Assembly (NCBI GenBank): GCA_014281115.1
Contig: JACONQ010000006.1
Coordinates: 682,001-746,000, forward strand
DNA from: Laburnicola sp. R22_1
Lineage: Eukaryota; Ascomycota; Dothideomycetes; Pleosporales; Didymosphaeriaceae
Direction: 5' to 3'
DNA: 64,000 bases
Shown: positions 44,833 through 56,590 of the stretch, piece after piece
How the letters are laid out: the number at the start of each line of letters is the position of its first letter
How positions within the stretch are numbered: the first letter of the stretch is position 1
Notes under the pieces: generated by a model
What the model was told of the DNA's origin: nothing
What the model saw: only the letters and a program-made list of their open reading frames with translations
Database searches by the model: none
Translations under genes and position numbers: made by a program

Positions 44833-46695
44833 ACGTAGTTTACTAGCAAGTGACCCACACTAGTAAGTGCACTACCTTTGCCAAGACCCCACTAAATCAT
44901 TATCTTTATTATTAGACTGTATCGTAACACTACTTAAAAATATATACTAAGTTAATGCATTTAATTTCGATTCTTCCTCTTTAACTCCCTGGCAGGTTTG
45001 CGTATTATGTCTAGGTTGCCTATAGATACTATAACGCTATTAAGTTAATGGCTCTATTGTAGCGCGACTAGTACCTAATAATTGTTTACCCTTCTTCTGT
45101 CCACTAGCGTTCTTAGGAGTGGCTAGCTAAGATCTCTCTGCTACTGTAAGTGATCCCTAATGCTAGATATACCTCCTTTTACGCAATTTTCGCCTTATAG
45201 TCTCCTTAATTATCTTGCGAAGGCCTGTAATTTTATTTAACACTAGTACCTAACTATGCATTACACTTAGAGCGCCTTTTTTAAGCTTCTTAAGCACCTG
45301 TATAGTTAAAGTTAGTAATAAATTAAAGTGATCTCTAATTCTCTTACAAACTAGTGTTGATTGCGCCTTAAATTCGCGTAGGTTACTTAGTATTTTAGAC
45401 TCCTAGGTAGTAGGCTCTTTAATAGGCAGACTAGGTATACAGATACAGATGTTAAGGTGCTGCAACACCTTCTCTAGATTTAATGGGACTAGCCCAGCAC
45501 TGCAAAAACTACTCTTAATTATCTCTGTAGAGAAAACCTTTAAAACGCGGTTTTAAAGGCTGGGAGGAACTCGATCTTTATGATGTGAGTTATTAGCCAA
45601 CGCGCTAAGCCTAAGATCTTAGCACTATATGCCTTCTTTAGTGGGAAGAAACAGCCCACACCTAATAGCTGCAGTAGGTATGACAAATATAGCGGCATAT
45701 AGAAAGTAATAATCTTATGTTCCTTATAGTAATCCTAGAACTTAATTAAGTTATAGCTCTTATGGCCGTTAATAACTAGCAGCTAATAGGTTTCTTTAGC
45801 GCGTCCCTTTATATACGCGTTAAAGTATTTTAACTATGCGATACTAAGCTTATTATTTGTCTAGTTATTCTCGCTAACAGCGATTACCCAATTGCTAGGA
45901 ATTAACGCGTCTTCGTACCAGGTAGAGATATAACGCTTGCCGGCGTAGATAATAAAGGGAGGGATTGCCTATCTAGCAGCGCAGATACTCTGGATCACTG
46001 TAATCCACTAGCGGTCGCCTGGCTATATTAATTTAGGTTTCGCACGTCTCTCTAATGCTGTAACCACAAGCTAAGACCCTATAATCCCTATTAGAAAGCC
46101 TAATTCATTAAAGTTGTAGGTGTCCTTATCTATAATATCGTACTTAACTTTAATGCCCTCTACAAGCTTAAACTACGCGTTTATAACCTTAGAATCTTTC
46201 TATTATACTCTCTAGTTGTTGTATAACTAAGACTAACGTGTTTTAACTTTACGTCTACGCTTAATAAACCTGTCTATTTAGTTAATATTAATACGTGGCT
46301 TTCCTCTCTATAAACGTAGTGAATTGGCCATTGTGCGTATTATAAGCTTTATAGAAGAGAATCCACGCGTGTCTAGCTTAATTATACAATTAACAAGCGC
46401 CTGCTCCTTAAGGAGAGTAAAATTCTTTAATTTAGATGAGTTATCGCGTTGTGCAGTTGTTCCGTTGCGTCTTTAATTAAGCGTTCTACGATTAACATTA
46501 TACAGCCCTGCTACTACTCGCTCTATAAGATTTAGATCTTATTTAATAGCTCTAATAGCAATAAGTAACTAAGCTTTATTAGATAGCTTAGAAGACATAG
46601 TAGGTGATTGTATTATAATAGTATTATTAGTGATGGTGGGGTCTTGGCAAAGGTAACGCGCTTACTAGTGTGGGTTACTCGCTAGTAAACCACGT
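44833..46695 (-). mobile_element. pogo/Fot1-like DNA transposon, copy 2 of the 4404 family
   Basis: Inverted ends ACGTAGTTTACTAGC and ACGTGGTTTACTAGC (right, reverse complemented), TA flanks 44831-44832 and 46696-46697. 1863 bp, one base shorter than copy 1. Differences from copy 1 are almost all C/T or G/A, as expected of independent RIP in two copies. Confidence 0.93.
44902..46598 (-). pseudogene. pogo/Fot1-like transposase relic, copy 2, frameshifted
   Basis: Start Met at 46598 corresponds to 6170 in copy 1. Besides many stops it has a one-base deletion near 45541-45546 (AAAA where copy 1 has AAAAA at 5112-5116), which shifts the C-terminal third including the zinc knuckle. The stop codon of copy 1 is also altered here. 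HTH and core order as in copy 1. Confidence 0.85.
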
Positions 46696-46697
46696 TA

Positions 46698-47260
46698 TGT
46701 CTTTATATAATATTAATATTATTCTTTTAGCTAGTATAGATCTATATCTATAGGCTACTAAGATTATTTAGTGCAAAGAATATTTCTATACGCTATTAGT
46801 CTAGTTATATAATCGCCTTAGGGGCACTCTATGCACCTACTACTATAGTAATATTAAATATCTTCGTTGTGTAGAGATTCTAACCAAGGTTAAGTTCGTA
46901 CTATACATAGAGAGAAGTAAAATAAAAGCTACTAAAACCTAGTACCTAGCACATAGTAGTAGTAACAAAATATATATAAAATAATAATAATTTTATTATT
47001 AACTTTCTTTATAGCAGCATTATGTAGTATTAAATTAACTATCTAGAAGTAGCATAATAAAGACTTTTATCTCAAATAACATAACAAAAAAGCAGAGCCC
47101 CATACTTAGTAATTAAAAAAGCGTGAAAAGGTGGTCACAAAAATTCGATAGCAGAATTATTAATAGTAGTTAATAGATAGTCTACTATTTAGCATAACTA
47201 AGTTACATATTATTTCTTAACTAGTAGACTATTAGCGAGCTATAGTAGACTATAAAGTCG
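46698..47260. repeat. Repeat mosaic: SINE-like copy 4 plus shared flank
   Basis: 46860-46995 is a SINE-like copy (GTAGAGATTCTAACCAAGG). The following segment to 47260 is shared with 10240-10380 and is split by a 126-bp repeat. Confidence 0.55.
47024..47149 (+). repeat. 126-bp dispersed repeat, copy 8 (exactly bounded)
   Basis: Flanked by AGCAGCATTAT (47013-47023) and AGCAGAATTAT (47150-47160), and absent from the paralogous site near 10262. It therefore inserted as a 126-bp unit with an about 11-bp duplication. It starts GTAGTATTAAATTAAC, carries AAAAAAGCAGAGCCCC and ends CACAAAAATTCGAT. Confidence 0.85.
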
Positions 47261-48600
47261 CAACTATAGAAGTAGTGTAGATAATAGAATGCTTAACTAT
47301 AGTTTAGTTATTATATTTGCAACCTAGTAGTAGTGTAACTATAATTTACTATACGTATAGCGTATAAAGTCTACCTACTCTTATAATATTAGTAATACTT
47401 AGTATACTAAACTTTTATCTTTAATATATAACTACTACTATTATCTTTTAAATTTAACTCTTTATCTATTATATCTAGTAACGCAATAATATTCTAGTAG
47501 CCTAACTATACTACTTCTTCTATATAAGGCAGTATAGCTATAGTAGAGTTCTAAGAGTATATAGAAAATTAGCTAGTCAAAGTTAAGGATAATTTCTAGA
47601 GATTTAGCAATCTTATATAGTAAGTAGAGTTATTAGAGAGGCTTTTTAATCTTAATATCTTTAATAACACCTAGCCCTAGTTATTTAGACCTTATTAGCT
47701 AGTTTTGCAACTTTATATTCTAGAGTATAAAGCACTTCTTTAGTACCTAGATAGAAGATTAGATTAGGCGTTCATACTATAATAATAGAATAAAGTAGAG
47801 GCATTACTAGAAAAGCTTAAAAATAAGAACTAGCAAAGCAAAGGTATAGAGTAGCTACTAAATAATAAGTAGTAGTTTCTTAAGGACTATAGAAGTTTAA
47901 AAGCGCAGCTATAGCACAAGAAGCTTATAAATATAGTAGTAATTATCTAGAATACTATTAAGGTAGGGGACTACAACTAAGCGATAAGGGTAAGAGTAAG
48001 TAGTGGTAGTAGGAGCATAGGGGAGATAGATAGTGGCAAGGTCCTAGGGAGGTAAAATATAACTCGCTAGTTGCAAGAGAAGATCTACTATAGAAGAGAG
48101 TTATTAAAATAGTTAGGTTAGTTACTATTATAATTGTTATTATTATTATAGTAAAAAAATTTATTAAAGAAATAATTAATTACGTAATATAGTGGTTAGT
48201 TAAATAGCCGGCCCAGAATCACGTGACATTACAGATTAACCCTAGGAGAGAACTACTATAGTAATATAACTAGACCTAGACTCTTTACTAAGTACTGCAC
48301 GCTAGTAGGCTTTTAGGCAGAATTATATAGTTTTTATATATAGCAAAGCTATAGTGCTAGGTGTAATTATTATATAGGATAGAGCCAAAGTAATAGGGTA
48401 GATAATACTAGATATTATCTCTTAATACTAAAATAAAAAAATCTTCTGTAAATAAATGTGTATTATGTCTCTTCTCTTTCTATATAAATAATAAATAGAA
48501 AAATGCATATTTTTAAGTAATATATATATATAAAGAATTAAATAAATATATTACGTAAAAGAATAAATAAATAATAAGAAAATAGTCCTATATAAAGATC
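47261..48600 (+). pseudogene. Unrecognised ghost frame (about 47490-48110) in decayed sequence
   Basis: Plus-strand translation through Gln-type stops gives a coherent basic, coiled-coil-like segment (KVEALLEKLKNKN, LKDYRSLKAQL, KLINIVVII) from about 47780 to 48100, then a Gly/Ser-rich stretch. No family recognised. The flanks 47261-47480 and 48120-48600 show no motif. Confidence 0.35.
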
Positions 48601-48609
48601 AGGAAGAGC

Positions 48610-49705
48610 TATTATAGACGGGCTTAAGGCAATCTACTAATACTTTAATAGTAATTATTAAAGTGTTGCTAGAGATTAAGGACTTTAGAGCCTAGTTTAG
48701 GGCCTTTTTTATATAGGCATTAGTAGGGTTATCCTTCTATTCATCTATCTAATCTTAGAGATCTGGCGGTGCTTATACAATTTGCGGAGTAACATAATAT
48801 TAATTATAAGACACTTCTTATTTATAGTTCCTAGTTATATAAGATAGTTATAGAGAGACTTTAAATCTATATAAATAACTATAGAAATTAGCAGCAGACT
48901 AAGCGTACGTATAATCTTTTAGAAGGTTATACTAATAGTAATAGCATTATTAAAGCCTCCTACTATACTATATAGCTTACTAGCAAGAATACTTCTTATT
49001 ACTCTCTTGTACTTAGTTAAATTCTAGTATATAATATTTACTAAAATATTAAAGTTATTGCTATTACCTATATAATCCTTATTATTTAGAGCGATTAGAA
49101 ATCCTAGCTATAAGCTTAGATCCTTATCATTAGCAAATAAGCTATTAGTGAAGATAAATAGTTTTACGTAATAGAGATCTAATAGTATAAAGGTAAGATC
49201 ACACTTACTATTATTAATCTACTATTAGATTTGTGCGTTTAATGCCTTAATATCTTTATATAAGAGTAATATAGCTTCTAGTTAGTATATAGATAAAATA
49301 TAGGCGCCTCTTATACGCTGCTCTATATACCTTTAAGTAATATCCTTATCTTTAGAATTAATTATACAAAGGCCCTTTACTTAATCATTTTATATAAAAA
49401 CTATAGTATTATGCACAAGCTAAATTCTTCTACTATTAAACTTAATAGGTTAGTCCTTAGTAAGAATAGTCTTATCCTTTATATAAAAGACTACTTTCTT
49501 TAGCTCTTCTTCTTCTCTTTATACAAAGTTCTTATTAATAATGCTAAGTGTATGATTTATCTAAAGGCTAGTAATTCTAAAGGTGTGTTCTTCTTTATTA
49601 GTAATAAGCCGATATAGGTTATATAACAAAGTCTTTATACTAAGTTTCTCTTTATAGTAGTTATAGTAGATCTTAAACTAGTAAAGACTTAATTTAGCTA
49701 TACTA
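48610..49705 (-). pseudogene. Minus-strand Ty1/copia relic: RT C-terminus and RNase H
   Basis: Reading the minus strand shows LFIFTNSLFANDKDLS (about 49160-49110), VLASKLYSIVGGFNNAI (about 49000-48950), IYIDLKSLYNYLI (about 48880) and a DNPTNA segment (about 48725). These match copia RNase H blocks of the SFANNKD / RSVLASELYG / CTDSRSLY / DNPADA type. The frame is cut at 49705 by a 1.3-kb repeat and continues above 51170. Confidence 0.8.
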
Positions 49706-49717
49706 TAGAGTAGTTAT

Positions 49718-51026
49718 TAGGAAGAGAAATATCGCAGACCTTTTAGTATACAGTACAACGCTGTAAAGAAAAGCTATAGATGTGCTAAAAACACATTAAA
49801 AAGGTAAAGCAGCTTAGAGATAAATAGGTTAAGCTAGGGACTATTTGTTAGTATATACAAATTAGCCCCTCCTACTAAAGATAGTTAATTATAAGATATA
49901 CTAGATACTAAAGTAATAATATAATATATAGTTATCTACGCACATAAAATATAAAATCTATAACTAGATATAGATTAAGTATTTATCTATTCACTACCTA
50001 CTAATAATATATTTAATTATTAAGCAAGATCTTAAAGTGGCTATATCTATCCCTTACTCTAAAGACGCTATTACTATTGCTACTAGATATATAGTGTTGC
50101 GTCCCTACCTAGAAAATATAAATAACAACGCAGCTAGGTATAACGTAGCTAGATATAATAGCTAGACACTACTTAATATTAAAAACTATATAGTCTATAC
50201 TAAGGAACTATATAGTAAGTAAATAGCTGCTATAGAATTAAAATACTATATTAAGCAGAGTATAAATATTAGTAAGTAGAAGACTAAAATTAAAGGCAGA
50301 ATAAGCCTTATGATATAAATTGCCCTATATTAGTTTACGTGTAAGGTGCTTATAACTATTAAGAATAAGAACTAGAAAAATATAAATATTTTTACAAAGT
50401 AAAAGTCTAGGCTAGTAGCTATATACTACTATATAGCTTATAGGAGTAGTTACTCCTAAGGGCTATAAGTAATATTAAATCTTTAATTAATAGCTTGTTG
50501 CTTCTATAATAATAGCTATACTAAGTAGGTACTAGAGGCGTAGAGGATATATAGATACGCGCTTATACTATAGGATTTTTATAGAAGATAGGTAGAGTAA
50601 TAGCTAGGTGTCTAGAGGTTAATAGGTTAATAGGTTGTTAGTAAAGGATAGTGAGATACTATTTAGTATTAGAAGTAGGCACGCACGCAATTTGTTATAT
50701 ATTATAGTAGTAGAGTGTATATCTAGAGGTTCTAAATAGTTAATTATCTAGTAACGTAACCAAAGATTAAAAGGTAGATGTTAATTATTTAGTAATATAG
50801 TAGACAGGTAGATAGGTAGGGTGTTGTTATTATAGGTTATCTTAGAAGCTAGGGGAGGCGTTAGAAAAACTTTAACGCGCTCTAGTCCTAGGGCTTAGCA
50901 TGTATATAATATTATGTAATATTATATAGGCGCTAGTAACGTAATAAAAAAACGTAGTAATTAAACGCAGTAGGGCTACTTAAAAACTAATAAGTAGAGG
51001 CAGTTTATACTCCTGCCTAGAAGGGA
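49718..51026 (+). repeat. 1.3-kb dispersed repeat, copy B
   Basis: TAGGAAGAGAAATATCGC to GCCTAGAAGGGA, 1309 bp, with an exact 12-bp duplication TAGAGTAGTTAT (49706-49717, 51027-51038). It sits at the edge of a 126-bp repeat and inside the copia relic. Confidence 0.9.
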
Positions 51027-51035
51027 TAGAGTAGT

Positions 51036-51165
51036 TATGTGGCGTTATTTTTATCTACCTAGGAGTAGAACGACAAAGGCCTTTCATCTTAAATAACATG
51101 ACAAAAAAAATCCCCCTGGTTAGTAATTAAAAAAGGCATAAAAAAGTAATAATAAAAAGTAGAGT
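51036..51165 (+). repeat. 126-bp dispersed repeat, copy 9
   Basis: TATGTGGCGTTATTTTTATC start; CATCTTAAATAACATGAC middle. The GCAGAGC core is shortened. Confidence 0.8.
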
Positions 51166-51169
51166 AGTT

Positions 51170-51780
51170 ATATAATACAAAAGATTATATCTTATAAAAA
51201 GTTTATATATCGTTTCTTAGATAGTCTAGTATAAGACGTGTAGTTTAGTTTGTTAGTAGACTAAATATAGGCCTAGGTAATATCTTATAGTTTAAAATAT
51301 ATTCTTTTTATTGCCTAAAGACTTACTACTAATATAAGAAGTAGGCGCTAGCTTATTCTTTAGATAGTAGATAATTAGGTAAGGATTTTATCCTTCTTCT
51401 TATTAGAGTAGCTAGGAAACACAAAGTAGAATTTCTTATATAATTAAGTAGTCTTGCCCTTAACTTCTTATATAAGATAGAGGTTAAAATTTCTACCCTT
51501 ATACTTAAATAGGTTAAAAAGAAGAATTTTGAATATACTATTAGTAATAAAAGCGTCTATCTCTATATAGTCTAATTCCTTAAAAAGAGCTCTAGGTATT
51601 ATAATTATACCTTCTGTATAGAGCTTTAAAAACAATTTCTAATTACTTATCTTTTTTTAGAAAATGAATGCAGCATCTTTTTTTAGGTAGCCTTTCCTTC
51701 TCTTCTCTAGAGAATCTCTTTTTATAAACGCAATATTATTTACTTTATATAATAGTAGGGTCGCATTGTTTATTTAGTGT
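51170..51780 (-). pseudogene. Minus-strand Ty1/copia relic: RT N-terminal part
   Basis: Minus-strand ghost FKELDYIEIDAFITNSIFK (about 51580-51525), EVKGKTT*LYKKFYFVF (about 51470-51420) and ILT*LSTI (about 51380). These match the fungal copia RT start (RKELDGLLEKGVF, EIKGKTTPYEKSRLV, ILTQSPTI). Confidence 0.7.
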
Positions 51781-51809
51781 TAATTATCTTTTTAATATAT
51801 TTTTTTAAT

Positions 51810-53812
51810 TTGAGCCTGCGTAGATTAGGATAGAAAGGCCGCTCTAGTCTAGCGCCTAAAAATATAGTCTACTAAGTGTCTACTAATATAATAATAGTTT
51901 ATAAAAACAGTTTATAAACTACGCACTTACCTAATATCTATAAGTACTCTAACTCTAAGTAACTTAAAGCGTGTGTAGCAAACTAAGCTCTATTATTACT
52001 ATTATTAGCAACTACATTACTTACGTGTTACACTTACCTAATACTATAACTATAAAAATCTAATATATTTATATAATACTCCCCTTCCCTAGTAACTTAT
52101 TAATAAACACCTTTATCTTCTCTTTTCTAATCTTACCCTTCTCTAAGGTTATTACTATCTTCCTAACTAGTAGTAATATAAGAAACTATAGTAGAAACTC
52201 TATATATCTATTATTACGCCTATAGTTACTAATCTATTGCCAGCCTAACTAGTACACTAGGACCGCCTTATATAGAGTAAGGTATACCTTCTACTTCCTA
52301 TTAATAATACCCTAGATAGAGCGGTATTCTAGTGTACTTTAACGGAAATTTTAACTATAAATATTATATAGTAATGCAATAGTTTATTGTTTATATTTCT
52401 TTATAAATACTAGTAATTGCCCTTAGGTTACTCTATCTTGCAGTCGCTGTACACACCTTTACCCCCTCTTCCTCCCCTATCCTTTTAAAGAATCTGTGTT
52501 ATATTATTATTTTATTATTATTATTATTATTGCTACTAGTATATCTATATAGTGTTATAAGTAGTAAGCAAATAGAAGTACTATTATATATACTTCTTAT
52601 TCTCTTTAATAGTTATTAGCTATATATAGTAATATATAGCAAGGTTATAGTTAGCTTTAAAGTCCTTCTTTAGCTAGTAAATATCTTAGAGCTCTACTAC
52701 GTACGCCGCGTACGCTAGATTATTATAGAGTATCTATTTATATAGTAGCTATAGGCTAACCTCCTTAAGTTAAATAATTTAGAGATTAGTTTACACCTAG
52801 TGTAGAGCTAGTAGGCCTTTTATATACTATATACCTATCTCTTTAAATATAGCTCTTAGTATCTTAGTATATTATAGTATTGCCGCTTTATTAATTTGTA
52901 CACTCTTCTTAGGTTCTATAGGCATAAGAAAGAGGCGCGTTACTTCTAGAGCAATTCTAATATATTAGAGGAAAGAAGTAGAGGATGTAATAAGCAAGGT
53001 AGCGTTACTAGGTATTTAAACCTATAGTGCAGACTTATAGGGAGCTAGTTAATAGTTAATAGTTTTGCTTATAGTAATGCGTTATATATACTTATAGCTT
53101 ATAAGTATAGAGTAGTTACTAATATATATATAGGTATAGTGCACTAAAATAATATTACGTAATTAATAACTAAGCGTATGCGATATGGCTAGCTAACGTT
53201 CCTCTTAGTAAAAATAGCCTAATAAAAACAAATAAAATAAAAGAGTATTCTAGTGTGAATCTAGCGACTTTAAGCAGACAGATTATTAGAGCGTACTTTT
53301 AGGCAGCGTTAGCATTAGCATTAGTATTAGCACTAGGGCCTAAAAAGATAGTAGAAAATAGAGTAATAGTAGATTCCTTATTAAAGTTAACCTTAATATA
53401 AAGATAGAGCATTAGTATACCTATAGTGTATATAAGCTTCTACCTAGTATATATCGCTTATAAGTAGCATATAAACCTACTAATATAATAGCTACTACTT
53501 CTAGTACTATCTTTATAGTAAGTATAATAGTAGAGAAGATAATAGTTGTAGTGTTACAGTGCTAGCGCTATCTTATACCTTCCTTCTACTCTAAACTATA
53601 GTATAGTAATATAGCCTTACCTATAATTTTGTAGATAGATTTTTTTTAGTTAGAGTGGGCGCGCTAAGCCTACTAAGCTCGCTTAGCTCGCTTATAACGT
53701 GCTAATCCCTTTTTATTAATATCTTAATACGCCTTTCTGTGTATATAATAATAGGAGGAATATCTACTATTATTATAATATTTTTAATAGAAACTTCTTA
53801 GTTATAAAAAAA
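51810..53812 (+). repeat. Composite retroposon-like repeat (R53), copy 2
   Basis: It lies between two parts of the copia relic. 52285-52335 and 53245-53812 match copy 1 at 26915-27140 and 29355-29712. It ends in the A-tailed R4 module (AAAAAAAC at 53806-53813). It is itself split by a 909-bp insert. The left limit is uncertain. Confidence 0.55.
52336..53244 (+). mobile_element. 909-bp retroposon-like insertion in R53 copy 2
   Basis: GTATTCTAGTGT is duplicated at 52324-52335 and 53245-53256, and copy 1 has a single uninterrupted version near 26975. The insert ends in an A-rich tail (AAATAAAATAAAAGA), typical of target-primed retroposition. No coding motif recognised. Confidence 0.65.
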
Positions 53813-53829
53813 CAAACGATATAATAGTA

Positions 53830-54488
53830 GGAAAGTATAATCTTTTTATAATAATATAGCTTAACTTATACATAGTTAAACTTTACTAGACTATTATCTA
53901 AGTTAAGAATTATATCTCTATTCTTAATACCCTTAACTTTATATAGGCCTATCTATTTACCTTTCTCTCTCTAAACTATAACTTTAAATCTAAGTAGAAG
54001 CTTAAGGACTTTATATATTGCTAATAGACTATTATAGGTATTTAGCGCATAATTAATATTAGTTTTATCCCTTTTCTTCTATAATATCTTTATTATCTTT
54101 TATATAGTATTTGTACGTATAATAATATTAGGTAATAGGTGAGAATTTATACTAATTCTAGAATATATACTAAAGACTAGTAATATAGGTATAAGGCTAT
54201 CTAGGCCTATAGTATTATTAATAGCTTTAATAGCTATTTAAAAGATATTCTTTGTATCTATATAATTTTTTAGTTTAGCCTTAAAAATAATAAAGGCTCT
54301 ATAAAGAGGTGCGTGCAAACACTTAACCTTTCCTATTACCTAATATACTTTTATAAGTATTTGCCTATAAGTTGCACTAATAATCTCTATGTAGTTTCTA
54401 AACTTATTTAATATAAAGTTTATACCTAGGTTTTATATACTATAGTTAAGTAGACCTTAGTAGATATTAATCTAGTATTTATAAAGGG
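53830..54488 (-). pseudogene. Minus-strand Ty1/copia relic: integrase C-terminal part
   Basis: Minus-strand ghost CLHAPLYRAFIIFKAKL (about 54320-54270), IAIKAINNTIGLDSLIP (about 54240-54190), INYALNT (about 54060) and LLLRFKVIV*REKGK (about 53995). These correspond to the conserved C-terminal integrase region of fungal copia elements. It is interrupted at 54489 by the 5.56-kb LTR element. Confidence 0.75.
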
Positions 54489-54493
54489 CTTCT

Positions 54494-54780
54494 TATAAGG
54501 GCGGTACACGGCCTTATAGGGCAAACCTCTCTAGGACAGCTAGAATAGTTAAAAGAGCTAGTTAAATTAAGACTATTCTAAGATAGTAGATAAGAAAGGA
54601 ACGTAGGGGGCCCTTTCATATATAAAGGGCGGCGTAGGGCATAAGCCTATACTAGCTATACGCTAACACTAACTAGAAAAGGCGCCTTTAAAAAGGTAAA
54701 AGGCGCAGATAAGGAAGATAGAGTATAAAAGAAAAGTAATAAGGTATACTTAGTAGGGAGGCTAGTATAGGACTGTTATA
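54494..54780 (-). repeat. 3' LTR of the 54494 element (287 bp)
   Basis: Same length as 59770-60056. Contains AGGCGCCTTT...AAAAGGCGC and a CTAACACTAACTAG segment. Confidence 0.9.
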
Positions 54781-56590
54781 TAACCCCCCTTATAAGGTCT
54801 AAAAATAGGAAGGAAAGTATGTGAAAATAGGGTGTTTTAGCAGATTTTTAATATAATTAGCACTATTTTAGGGCTAAAGAGGGTTGTAATAATGGTAAGA
54901 GGCCTCTACAGTTCTAATAGTGAGCTTAGGTTTTAATTTAGTTACTATTTAGTAGAGATATTAAGGAAAGTTATTAGAGGTAAATTAGTAAATTAGTAGA
55001 AAAACGCGGTAGAAACTATATCTTAGCATATAGTGTTTTGCTAATAGAGTATATCCTTAGCTCTAATACTATATAAAAATATAGTTAGCTAAAAAAATTC
55101 TAGTTAGTTTATTACGCGTAGTCGTAATTATAATATATAATATTCTCTAGTACTATAGAAGAGCGTTAAAAAATATATTAACCTAACTATGCAGTTTTTA
55201 ATTAGGGTAGAGCAGCTCTTAAAGCTATAGGTGCTGCTAGTAGTAGTAGAAACATTTAGAAGTAGGAGTGCTAAAAGTTATAGGTGCTCTATATATATAT
55301 ATTAGTTAAGATACTACGAAATTAGTAGTAAGCTAGCTAGTAGAAAAGCTACTAGAGGTAAGAGCGCTAAAAGCAATAGGTGTCTATGCATAGTAGGCTA
55401 GCTAGAGAGCTACTTAACTAGTAGTAAACTAGGCTACCTATTTTAATAGATTAGGGTGTCCCTAGTGGTAGAATAAGTTAGGTAACTAGTAGATTAAAGT
55501 AAAGGCTAATAGTTAGGGGGTAGCTTCTAATTATTAGCAGTCTAGGAGATTTTAATAGGCGGTTTATGGTTTACTATTAGATTTACTACCTAAGCATCCT
55601 TTTTATAAAGAGTTAGACTTAGAGTTAATTAGGATAGTAAATTTAGGATTATTATTAGGGAGGCTATTATAATAGGGAGGCTCTTTGTTCTCTAATCTAC
55701 TATTATAATAGGCAGCACTATAATCTTTAGGGCTATTACTATAGTAAGTAATACTAAGTTCTTTTTTCTAGTTAGTAATTTAGTAGGGCGGAAGAGTGCT
55801 AATCTAGATTATTCTAGCTAGGGTAGTGTTAATTAAATAGTTAATTCTATAGGAAAGAGCTACCTAATTTGCAGATTAGCTTCTCTAGTAGGTTTATAGT
55901 CTCTAGGTCTAGGGTTAAGAGTAAGACCTAGATTCTACTACATAATTCCTAGGGACTAGTCTTACTAGTAGCTTTCTTAGGTAGCAGGGATAAGGTAACT
56001 AAAAGGCGATTTGTTATCTAATAGTTCCTTATCTAAGGAAGGTAGCTTAATAGCCTTAACGCTACTATTTTTAATAAAGGCGTTTTTATAGCTTAGTTTC
56101 TAGTAATCCTTTAATTACGTTCTAATAACTAAGATAGTGAGGCTAGGAAGCTAGATAGAGATCTCCTTAGAGACGCTTTAGTTAGCTTTTAATAAGCGAG
56201 TTATTTAGTAGATATAGTCCTACTTTTTAAGTAGACTATTCTATTAGGTGGCGTTATCCTAGTAAAAAAAGTTAGGTAGTAGAGAAGTCTATAGTAGAAC
56301 AAGGTTACTAGTAAAGATTAGATTCTTATTATCTTTCTAATAAAGGCGATAGTTCTAAGTATTAACTAAGCAGTTAGCTTGCTTAAAAGATTTCCTACTA
56401 ATAATAAGATTATAGTCTCCTATTGTATAGAAAATAAACTATATAGTAATACTATATCTATTAATATTAAGCTAGGCTATAAAATAGGTATCTTCTTTTG
56501 CGCTTTTCTTTCCTATAAAGTTCTTAAGGGGGATTAGTGTATTTAAATAGAGAAGTTTGGCTTTAAGCTATTTTTATACTACCTTTATAT
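54781..56590. other. 3' internal region of the 54494 element, unassigned
   Basis: Downstream of the protease. TAG-rich, with purine-rich stretches and no RT or integrase motif in any frame that I could read. Confidence 0.4.
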
